From NCBI GenBank assembly GCA_020853075.1, contig JADYZS010000201.1, forward strand, positions 1 through 5,271: 5,271 nt of DNA, given 5' to 3'. The position numbers and the translations under genes are program-made. The stretch comes from Anaerolineae bacterium (GTDB lineage Bacteria; Chloroflexota; Anaerolineae; JADYZS01). Positions 1-5,271 of the stretch are shown here, in pieces. Position 1 is the first letter of the stretch. Every line of letters starts with the position of its first letter. The notes under the pieces are model-generated. The model made no database searches. It was not told the origin of the DNA and saw nothing but the letters and a program-made list of their open reading frames with translations.

Positions 1-1
1 C

Positions 2-190
2 AACGTACCGGCGATTTCCTGCGGGCACTGCGTCAAGACCATTGAGCGGGAACTGAAAACGGTGGCGGGCGTCCAATTCGTGGCCGCTGACATGAACAAG
101 AAGGTTGTCACGGTGCAACTCATGAACGACGGCGCGCTGGCCCGTTTCAAGGCCACCATGCAGGAGATCGGTTATCCGGTTGCGGGCTAG
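2..190 (+). CDS. copZ: Copper chaperone, heavy-metal-associated (HMA) domain protein, CopZ-like (3' end only)
   Basis: The 5' end lies outside the window; 62 codons and a TAG stop are visible. The visible part contains ISCGHC, a CxxC metal loop with cysteines at codons starting at 20 and 29, followed by the helix segment VKTIERELKTVAGV. It ends in IGYPVAG, where the tyrosine is at the position typical of bacterial CopZ proteins. The HMA fold is about 65-70 residues, so only a few N-terminal residues are probably missing and the protein is a free-standing single domain. The family binds Cu(I) between the two cysteines in the cytosol and passes it to CopA. The methionine usual two residues before the first cysteine is replaced by isoleucine, a variant I know from other free-standing chaperones. 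It lies 10 nt before copA in the same direction, which supports the copper role. It could instead be the C-terminal HMA domain of a longer protein starting upstream; zinc or mercury binding cannot be excluded from the domain alone. Confidence 0.85.
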   Translation, partial: NVPAISCGHCVKTIERELKTVAGVQFVAADMNKKVVTVQLMNDGALARFKATMQEIGYPVAG

Positions 191-192
191 GG
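189..192 (+). promoter_or_regulatory. Ribosome binding site of copA overlapping the copZ stop codon
   Basis: AGGG begins inside the TAG stop of the upstream chaperone gene and ends 8 nt before the ATG at 201, a normal Shine-Dalgarno spacing. This supports the ATG at 201 as the copA start. The in-frame TTG at 180 would add seven residues (MRARAWD) with no similarity to the family, and the ATG at 194 is in another frame. The overlap suggests that ribosomes finishing the chaperone reinitiate on copA. Confidence 0.55.
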
Positions 193-200
193 CATGGGAC

Positions 201-2636
201 ATGGCAACCAAACAAATCACCCTGCCCATCACCGGCATGACCTGCGCCAACTGTGTCAACACCATTGAGCGCAATCTAAAGAGGGCCGCGGGTGTAGAAT
301 CGGCCAGCGTCAACCTGGCGACAGAGCGCGCCACCGTCGCCTTTGACCCGGCGGTAACGAGCGAAGATCTGTTGATCGGGCTGGTGCGCGACATCGGCTA
401 CGGCGTGCCGACGGCGAAGGTAGAGTTACCCATCAAAGGGATGACCTGCGCCAACTGCGTCAACACCATTGAGCGCAACCTGAAGAAGACACCGGGCATC
501 CTCGCGGCCAACGTCAACCTGGCGACAGAGCGTGCCAGCGTGGAATACGTCCCTACCGAGGTCACCCTGGGCGACATGCGTCGCCTCATCGCCGACCTGG
601 GCTACGAGGTGATTGAGGCGCGGGCGGACGCGCCCGCGGAGGACGCAGAGCGAGCCGCCCGCGACGAGGAGATTCGCCACCAGTTAAGGCTCCTCGTCAT
701 CGGCATCCTCTTCACAGCTCCCCTCTTCTTCCTGGCGATGGGTCGCGACGTGCTGCACAATGCCAATAGCCACTCGGCCCTTTCTATGGCGATGGACGGG
801 AGTTGGCTGAACTGGCTCCTGTGGGCTTTGGCGACGCCAGTGCAGTTCTACGTCGGCAAGCAGTTCTACGTCCACGGTTACAAGGCCCTGAAGAACGGTG
901 CGGCCAACATGGACGTCCTCATCGCGATGGGCTCGTCCGCCGCGTACTTCTACAGCATCCCCATCACGCTGGGCCTCATCTCCGGCCACGTCTATTTTGA
1001 GACCGCCGCAGTTATCATCACCCTCATCGTCTTGGGGAAGTACCTGGAGGCGAAGGCTAAAGGGCGGACGTCCGAGGCCATCAAGCAACTGATGGGCCTG
1101 CAGCCCAAGACGGCGCGCGTCGTGCGCGGCGGGGCCGAGGTGGACATCCCCATTGACGAAGTGGTGGTGGGCGACATCGTGCTCGTGCGACCGGGGGAGA
1201 AGGTCGCGGTGGATGGCGTCGTCATGGATGGCCGTTCCAGCGTGGACGAGTCCATGCTGACCGGCGAGTCTATGCCTGTGAGCAAGGGCGCGGGCGACCG
1301 GGTCATCGGCGCGACGCTGAACAAGACGGGTCTGCTACGCTTTGAGGCGACGCAGGTCGGCAGGAACACCGTCCTGGCGCAGATTGTCCGGCTGGTGGAG
1401 GAGGCGCAGGGCTCCAAGGCCCCTATCCAGCGGCTGGCCGACCGCATCTCTGCCATTTTCGTGCCGGTGGTCATCGGTATCGCTTTTGTCACCTTCCTTC
1501 TGTGGCTTTTCGTTGGCAACGTGGGCTTCACCCGCAGCCTCATCAACATGGTCGCGGTTCTGGTCATCGCCTGCCCCTGCGCGTTGGGCCTGGCGACACC
1601 CACGGCCATCATGGTCGGCACAGGCAAAGGCGCACAGTATGGCGTCCTCTTCAAGAACAGCGAAGCGTTGGAGCGCGCCGGCTCCGTGCGCACCGTCGTC
1701 CTGGACAAGACCGGCACGATTACGCAGGGTCGCCCGGCGGTGACAGACGTGGTGACGAGCCGGTCGGCCAACAGTTTAACCGAGAATGAACTCCTGCGCC
1801 TGGCAGCTTCTGCCGAGCGGGGGAGCGAGCATCCCTTGGGCGAGGCTATCCTGCAAGCGGCGACGGGGCGCGGTCTCGCCTTGAGCGAGCCCGCCGGCTT
1901 CCAGGCCATCGCGGGGCACGGCATCAGTGCGCAGGTGGACGGACGCGCCGTGTTGCTGGGCAATCTGCGGCTCATGGGTGAAGAGAAGGTGCACCTGAAC
2001 GGCCTGGAAGCCGAAGTGACGCGCTTGCAGGCCGAGGCAAAGACCGCGATGCTCGTCGCGCTGGACGGCGAGGCCGCGGGCGTCATCGCCGTGGCCGACA
2101 CGGTGAAAGAAGGCTCGCCAGAGGCGGTGGCCGGGCTGAAGCGGTTGGGCCTGGAGGTCATCATGATTACCGGCGACAACCGCCGCACCGCCGAGGCCAT
2201 CGCCCGCCAGGTCGGGATAGAGCGTGTCTTGGCCGAGGTCTTGCCGGGCGACAAGGCGAGCGAGGTGAAGAAACTCCAGGCCGAGGGCAAGATGGTGGCG
2301 ATGGTGGGCGACGGTATCAACGACGCGCCCGCGTTGGCCCAGGCCGACATCGGGATTGCTTTGGGAACCGGCACCGACGTGGCGATGGAGACGGCAGGCA
2401 TCACACTCATGAGTGGCGACCTGCGTGGCGTGGAGCGCGCCATCGCCCTCTCGCGCGGCACCCTTCGCACCATCAAGCAGAACCTCTTCTGGGCCTTCTT
2501 CTACAATACGCTGGGCATCCCCCTGGCAGCCCTGGGTCTGTTGAACCCCATCATCGCCGCGGGCGCGATGGCCTTCAGTTCCATCTTCGTGGTCACCAAT
2601 TCCCTCAGATTGCGTGGTTTCCGGTTGCTGGGATAG
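201..2636 (+). CDS. copA: Copper-exporting P1B-1-type ATPase CopA with two N-terminal HMA domains
   Basis: Complete gene of 811 residues from the ATG at 201, a normal length for a two-HMA CopA. It pumps Cu(I) across the cytoplasmic membrane, driven by ATP. Domains in order: HMA1 with GMTCANC at 12-18; HMA2 with GMTCANC at 80-86; a charged Ala/Glu/Arg-rich linker at about 139-161; membrane helices at about 162-181, 202-219, 238-261 and 264-286; actuator domain with TGES at 354-357; helix 5 at about 416-439; helix 6 with the transport-site CPC at 458-460; phosphorylation motif DKTGT at 502-506 (D502 is the phosphorylated aspartate); nucleotide-binding histidine-proline pair H544-P545; TGDN at 657-660; hinge GDGIND at 703-708; helix 7 with Y768-N769; helix 8 with M790 and S794 in MAFSS. 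CPC plus YN plus MxxSS is the established P1B-1 signature for Cu(I) (and Ag(I)), which argues against Zn/Cd/Pb transport. All catalytic residues are present and no frame disruption is seen. It sits 10 nt after a CopZ-like chaperone gene and is followed by a terminator, so it is probably the last gene of a copper operon. No CsoR, CopY or CueR gene is visible here. Confidence 0.97.
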   Translation: MATKQITLPITGMTCANCVNTIERNLKRAAGVESASVNLATERATVAFDPAVTSEDLLIGLVRDIGYGVPTAKVELPIKGMTCANCVNTIERNLKKTPGILAANVNLATERASVEYVPTEVTLGDMRRLIADLGYEVIEARADAPAEDAERAARDEEIRHQLRLLVIGILFTAPLFFLAMGRDVLHNANSHSALSMAMDGSWLNWLLWALATPVQFYVGKQFYVHGYKALKNGAANMDVLIAMGSSAAYFYSIPITLGLISGHVYFETAAVIITLIVLGKYLEAKAKGRTSEAIKQLMGLQPKTARVVRGGAEVDIPIDEVVVGDIVLVRPGEKVAVDGVVMDGRSSVDESMLTGESMPVSKGAGDRVIGATLNKTGLLRFEATQVGRNTVLAQIVRLVEEAQGSKAPIQRLADRISAIFVPVVIGIAFVTFLLWLFVGNVGFTRSLINMVAVLVIACPCALGLATPTAIMVGTGKGAQYGVLFKNSEALERAGSVRTVVLDKTGTITQGRPAVTDVVTSRSANSLTENELLRLAASAERGSEHPLGEAILQAATGRGLALSEPAGFQAIAGHGISAQVDGRAVLLGNLRLMGEEKVHLNGLEAEVTRLQAEAKTAMLVALDGEAAGVIAVADTVKEGSPEAVAGLKRLGLEVIMITGDNRRTAEAIARQVGIERVLAEVLPGDKASEVKKLQAEGKMVAMVGDGINDAPALAQADIGIALGTGTDVAMETAGITLMSGDLRGVERAIALSRGTLRTIKQNLFWAFFYNTLGIPLAALGLLNPIIAAGAMAFSSIFVVTNSLRLRGFRLLG
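237..539 (+). repeat. Internal repeat in copA encoding the two HMA metal-binding domains (204-nt period)
   Basis: Two blocks recur exactly 204 nt (68 codons) apart. The first, 237-281 versus 441-485, encodes the same 15 residues (MTCANCVNTIERNLK) and differs at only three of 45 bases, all synonymous third positions. The second, 309-335 versus 513-539, begins with an identical 20-mer (gtcaacctggcgacagagcg) and encodes VNLATERA in both copies. The sequence between and after these blocks has diverged clearly. This is a tandem domain duplication within the protein, not a mobile repeat. Confidence 0.9.
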
Positions 2637-2657
2637 TATCAGCTCCACACATGCATC

Positions 2658-2691
2658 GTAGGGGCACGGCATGCCGTGCCCCTACTTTTTC
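2658..2691 (+). terminator. Intrinsic terminator after copA built on a perfect 28-bp palindrome
   Basis: The half-site GTAGGGGCACGGCA at 2658-2671 is followed at once by its exact reverse complement at 2672-2685, then five T residues at 2686-2690. In RNA the stem would be about 12 bp, mostly G-C, closed by a four-base loop from the centre, with a U-tract directly after it. It lies 22 nt after the copA stop. No T-tract flanks it on the other side, so it should work mainly for + strand transcription. It separates the copper genes from clpB. The same palindrome could also be a member of a dispersed repeat family. Confidence 0.85.
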
Positions 2692-2738
2692 TAATATTCT
2701 TCTATCATTGCACAAGTAGAATTCTAACGCGGTCGAGG

Positions 2739-2744
2739 GATAAT
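2739..2744 (+). promoter_or_regulatory. Possible -10 element of a clpB promoter
   Basis: GATAAT resembles the TATAAT consensus and lies 59 nt before the clpB ATG, in the gap after the copA terminator where a clpB promoter is expected. The nearest -35-like hexamer, TTGCAC at 2708-2713, is 25 nt away, too far for a standard housekeeping sigma promoter. TAGAAT at 2717-2722 is an alternative -10 but also lacks a clear -35 partner. No CIRCE (TTAGCACTC-N9-GAGTGCTAA), HAIR-like operator or E. coli-type heat-shock sigma promoter was seen in 2637-2802. The site is a guess based on position and one hexamer. Confidence 0.25.
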
Positions 2745-2789
2745 AGGGGATGGTGCGGGACCGCTGTGGCTCCGCGCGAGCACGGTATC

Positions 2790-2795
2790 GGGAGA
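2790..2795 (+). promoter_or_regulatory. Ribosome binding site of clpB
   Basis: GGGAGA contains a GGAG core ending 8 nt before the ATG at 2803, a good Shine-Dalgarno match at normal spacing. It fixes the clpB start, which also agrees with the conserved family N-terminus (MRLDKFT). Confidence 0.75.
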
Positions 2796-2802
2796 TGGAA
2801 TC

Positions 2803-5271
2803 ATGAGATTAGATAAATTCACGCAGAAGGCGCAAGAAGCCGTCCTGGCAGCCCAGGAGCAGGCGTCGCAATATAACCACAGCCAGATAGAGCCGGAGCA
2901 TCTGCTTCTCGCGCTTCTCCAACAGGCGGACGGCGTCGTTCCCCAAGTCGTGCAGAAACTCGGTGAGGACGCGCGCCAACTGGCCGCGCAGGTCACCGAG
3001 AGCCTCGGCAGGAAGCCGCGCGCCTACGGCACGACGATGCCGGTTGGCCTGTCCGCGACAACGCAAGAGATACTCAAGAAGGCACAGGCCGAGGCCGAAG
3101 CGATGCGGGATGAGTTCGTGTCCACCGAGCATCTCCTTATGGCGTTGACGGATCGCGCGGGCGGTGAGGCCGCGAAACTGTTGGCTGCGGCAGGCGTCAC
3201 CCGCGACCGCATCTTGCAAGTCTTGACGAACATTCGCGGCACGCAGCGGGTGACAACGCAGAACCCGGAGACGACTTACCAGGCCCTGGAAAAATACGGG
3301 CGCGACCTGACGCAACTGGCACGACAGGGCAAACTGGACCCGGTCATCGGGCGCGACGAGGAAATCCGTCGCGTCATCCAAATCCTGTCGCGGCGCACCA
3401 AGAACAACCCCGTGCTCATCGGCGAGCCCGGCGTCGGCAAGACCGCCATCGCCGAGGGGCTGGCGCAGCGCATCGTGCGCGGCGACGTGCCCGAAGGCCT
3501 GAAAGAGAAGCGCATCGTCGCGCTGGATTTAGGCGCGCTGGTCGCCGGGGCGAAGTACCGCGGCGAATTTGAAGAGCGGCTGAAGGCGGTCCTCAAGGAA
3601 GTCACCGAGGCCGCCGGCCGCGTGGTTCTCTTCATTGACGAGTTGCACACCGTCGTCGGCGCGGGCGCAGCCGAGGGCGCGATGGATGCCTCTAACATGC
3701 TCAAGCCGATGCTGGCCCGGGGCGAATTGCACGCCATCGGCGCGACGACGTTGGACGAATATCGCAAGCACGTGGAGAAGGATGCTGCGTTGGAGCGGCG
3801 CTTCCAGCCCGTCATGGTAGGCGAGCCGAGTGTTGAGGATGCTATCAGCATCTTGCGCGGGCTTAAGGAGCGGTACGAGGTGCACCACGGCGTCCGCATC
3901 CAGGATGCAGCCCTGGTGGCGGCAGCCGTCCTCTCCCATCGCTACATCTCGGATCGCTTCCTGCCCGACAAGGCGATTGACTTGGTTGACGAAGCGGCCT
4001 CCAAACTGCGCATGGAAATTGACAGCCTGCCGTCGGAACTGGATGAGGTAGAGCGGCGCATCATGCAGATGGAGATAGAGCGCCAGGCCTTAAAGAAGGA
4101 AACCGACAAGGCGAGCCAGGAGCGGCTGGCGAAATTGGAGCGGGAACTGGCAGAAACACGTGAAGAAGCCAGCAGGATGCGCGCGCAATGGCAGATGGAG
4201 AAGGACGCCATCCAGGAAATCCGCACGACGAAAGAGCAGATTGAGCAAGTCAAACTGGAGATAGAGCAGGCGCAGCGGCGGGTGGACTACAACCGGGCTT
4301 CGGAGTTGCAGTACGGCACGCTCGTCGGCCTGGAACGCAAATTGAAGGAGCAAGAAGAACGGTTGAAGGCTCGACAGCAGGGCAAGCAGATGCTCAACGA
4401 GGAGGTGACCGACGAAGACGTGGCGGAAGTGGTCGCCAAGTGGACCGGCATTCCCGTCTCGCGCCTGATGGAAGGCGAGGTGCAGAAGTTACTGCGCATG
4501 GAGGAGCGCCTGGCCTCGCGTGTCATCGGCCAGGAGGAGGCGGTACAGAAGGTTTCCAACGCGGTGCGGCGGGCGCGCGCGGGCCTGCAAGACCCGCGAC
4601 GGCCCATCGGCTCCTTCATCTTCCTCGGCCCGACGGGCGTCGGCAAGACCGAACTGGCGCGGGCGCTGGCCGAATTCCTTTTTGACGACGAGGACGCAAT
4701 GATCCGCATTGACATGTCGGAATACCAGGAACGGCATACCGTCGCCCGGCTCATCGGCGCGCCGCCCGGCTACGTGGGCTACGAGGAAGGCGGGCAGTTA
4801 ACCGAAGCGATCCGCCGCCGCCCATACAGTGTCGTCCTTTTTGACGAGATTGAGAAGGCCCATGCCGAGGTCTTCAACGTCCTCCTGCAACTCCTGGACG
4901 ACGGTCGGCTGACCGACGGGCATGGGCGCACGGTGGACTTCAAGAACACCCTAGTCATCATGACGAGCAACATCGGCAGCCAGTACATCCGCGACCTGGG
5001 CGGCAAGGACGAAGCGGCGATGCGGCGGCTGGTGCTGGATACGCTGCACCAGCACTTCCGCCCGGAATTCCTGAACCGGGTGGACGAGGTGATCATCTTC
5101 CACAGCCTGGCGAAAGAGCAACTGGTACAGATCGTGGATATCCAACTGCGTCACCTGCAGAAGTTGCTCGCCGACCGCAAGATCGCGTTGCAGGTCAGCA
5201 ACGCGGCGAAGCAGTATCTGGCAGATGAGGGGTACGATCCTGTGTATGGAGCACGACCACTCACGCGCTCC
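2803..5271 (+). CDS. clpB: ATP-dependent protein disaggregase ClpB (Hsp100), 3' end beyond the window
   Basis: An open frame of 823 codons runs without a stop to the window edge. ClpB is a hexameric cytosolic AAA+ machine that threads aggregated proteins through its central pore with the help of DnaK. Seen in order: the N-domain, about 1-145; first AAA+ module with Walker A GEPGVGKT at 207-214, pore-loop tyrosine Y252 in GAKYRGEF, Walker B with D279-E280, sensor-1 region GATT, and arginine fingers R332-R333; a long charged coiled-coil middle domain, about 405-530, with Y504 in SELQYG matching the tyrosine E. coli needs for DnaK cooperation; second AAA+ module with Walker A GPTGVGKT at 609-616, pore-loop Y657 in GYVGY, Walker B D681-E682, sensor-1 N723, probable arginine finger R759 and sensor-2 R818 in GARPL. 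The full-length middle domain rules out ClpA, ClpC and ClpE, and no ClpP-binding IGF/L-type loop was noticed, as expected for ClpB. From memory of the 857-residue E. coli protein, about 40 C-terminal residues are missing. It is probably transcribed independently of copA, being downstream of a terminator. Confidence 0.97.
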   Translation, partial: MRLDKFTQKAQEAVLAAQEQASQYNHSQIEPEHLLLALLQQADGVVPQVVQKLGEDARQLAAQVTESLGRKPRAYGTTMPVGLSATTQEILKKAQAEAEAMRDEFVSTEHLLMALTDRAGGEAAKLLAAAGVTRDRILQVLTNIRGTQRVTTQNPETTYQALEKYGRDLTQLARQGKLDPVIGRDEEIRRVIQILSRRTKNNPVLIGEPGVGKTAIAEGLAQRIVRGDVPEGLKEKRIVALDLGALVAGAKYRGEFEERLKAVLKEVTEAAGRVVLFIDELHTVVGAGAAEGAMDASNMLKPMLARGELHAIGATTLDEYRKHVEKDAALERRFQPVMVGEPSVEDAISILRGLKERYEVHHGVRIQDAALVAAAVLSHRYISDRFLPDKAIDLVDEAASKLRMEIDSLPSELDEVERRIMQMEIERQALKKETDKASQERLAKLERELAETREEASRMRAQWQMEKDAIQEIRTTKEQIEQVKLEIEQAQRRVDYNRASELQYGTLVGLERKLKEQEERLKARQQGKQMLNEEVTDEDVAEVVAKWTGIPVSRLMEGEVQKLLRMEERLASRVIGQEEAVQKVSNAVRRARAGLQDPRRPIGSFIFLGPTGVGKTELARALAEFLFDDEDAMIRIDMSEYQERHTVARLIGAPPGYVGYEEGGQLTEAIRRRPYSVVLFDEIEKAHAEVFNVLLQLLDDGRLTDGHGRTVDFKNTLVIMTSNIGSQYIRDLGGKDEAAMRRLVLDTLHQHFRPEFLNRVDEVIIFHSLAKEQLVQIVDIQLRHLQKLLADRKIALQVSNAAKQYLADEGYDPVYGARPLTRS
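3250..3252 (+). other. Possible internal translation start for an N-domain-less ClpB isoform
   Basis: A GTG codon encodes V150 in the linker between the N-domain and the first AAA+ module (context RGTQRVTTQ). E. coli clpB produces a short isoform from an internal GTG at Val149, and aligning the two proteins from memory places the codons at the same position. No strong Shine-Dalgarno sequence precedes it here; the upstream bases are gcacgcagcgg. GTG is also a common valine codon in this gene, so coincidence is quite possible. Confidence 0.2.

Noticed and set aside
180..200. TTG at 180 as an upstream start for CopA, adding MRARAWD
   Set aside because: It would overlap the chaperone's last codons, the added residues do not look like any CopA N-terminus, and the ATG at 201 has a well-placed AGGG.
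1913..1924. ggggcacggcat inside copA, identical to 12 bases of the terminator palindrome half-site
   Set aside because: It encodes part of the conserved AGHGI segment of the ATPase nucleotide-binding domain and has no inverted partner nearby, so the match is best explained by chance in GC-rich sequence.
992..2476. A 494-codon open frame on the minus strand, antisense to most of copA
   Set aside because: It is an antisense shadow of a GC-rich, strongly codon-biased gene. Its translation is low-complexity in Ser, Arg, Pro and Thr with no recognisable domain, and copA on the other strand has every catalytic motif.
1776..2672. A 298-codon minus-strand open frame overlapping the copA 3' end and the terminator
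   Set aside because: The translation is rich in His, Gln, Gly and Arg with no motif, no sensible start context was seen, and it runs through the terminator palindrome. It is a shadow of copA.
2637..2802. A small gene, RNA gene or insertion remnant between copA and clpB
   Set aside because: The 166 nt hold only the terminator palindrome, an AT-richer stretch and the clpB leader. No credible short reading frame with a ribosome binding site, tRNA-like fold or terminal inverted repeat with target duplication was seen.
3276..3899. Minus-strand open frames of 136-207 codons opposite the first AAA+ module of clpB
   Set aside because: They lie antisense to intact Walker, pore-loop and arginine-finger motifs. 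The translations look like reversed codon-bias artefacts and show no domain.
5090..5271. Apparent truncation of clpB
   Set aside because: The frame is open and conserved up to the last base, through the sensor-2 GARPL motif. The missing C-terminus is due to the window edge, not a broken gene.

Overview
This window reads as a GC-rich bacterial chromosome segment (GC clearly above half by eye) with three protein genes, all on the + strand: the 3' end of a small copper chaperone gene (copZ-like, 2-190), a complete copper-exporting P1B-type ATPase gene (copA, 201-2636), and the first 823 codons of the disaggregase gene clpB (2803 to the window end). A member of the Chloroflexota is my best guess. 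It rests on the chaperone's 'VPAISCGHC' style of metal loop and on the 'GTAGGGG...CCCCTAC' intergenic palindrome, both of which I associate with that phylum from memory. I cannot confirm it from this sequence.

Region 1-2636 is a copper-export unit. The chaperone stop codon and the copA start are separated by only 10 nt, and a Shine-Dalgarno-like AGGG overlaps the chaperone stop, so the two are almost certainly co-transcribed and probably translationally coupled. The chaperone would carry Cu(I) through the cytosol to the two N-terminal metal-binding domains or the entry platform of CopA, which pumps it out at the expense of ATP. The metal-binding loops of the three domains are strikingly similar at DNA level, and the two inside copA lie exactly 204 nt (68 codons) apart.

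Region 2637-2802 is the only intergenic stretch (166 nt). It holds a perfect 28-bp palindrome followed by five T residues, a good intrinsic terminator for the copper unit. After it comes an AT-richer stretch with weak promoter-like elements and a good ribosome binding site for clpB. I found no CIRCE or HAIR-like heat-shock operator.

Region 2803-5271 is clpB. It has an N-domain, a first AAA+ module, the long coiled-coil middle domain that separates ClpB from ClpA and ClpC, and a second AAA+ module. It runs off the window shortly after the sensor-2 arginine, so roughly the last 40 residues are missing. ClpB works with DnaK/DnaJ/GrpE to extract polypeptides from aggregates. Its adjacency to the copper genes looks incidental, because a terminator separates them.

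I see no mobile element, CRISPR array, RNA gene or unknown gene system here. These are ordinary, well-conserved housekeeping and metal-resistance genes. The points worth a second look are modest: the palindrome, the copper-domain sequence similarity, and a possible internal clpB start.
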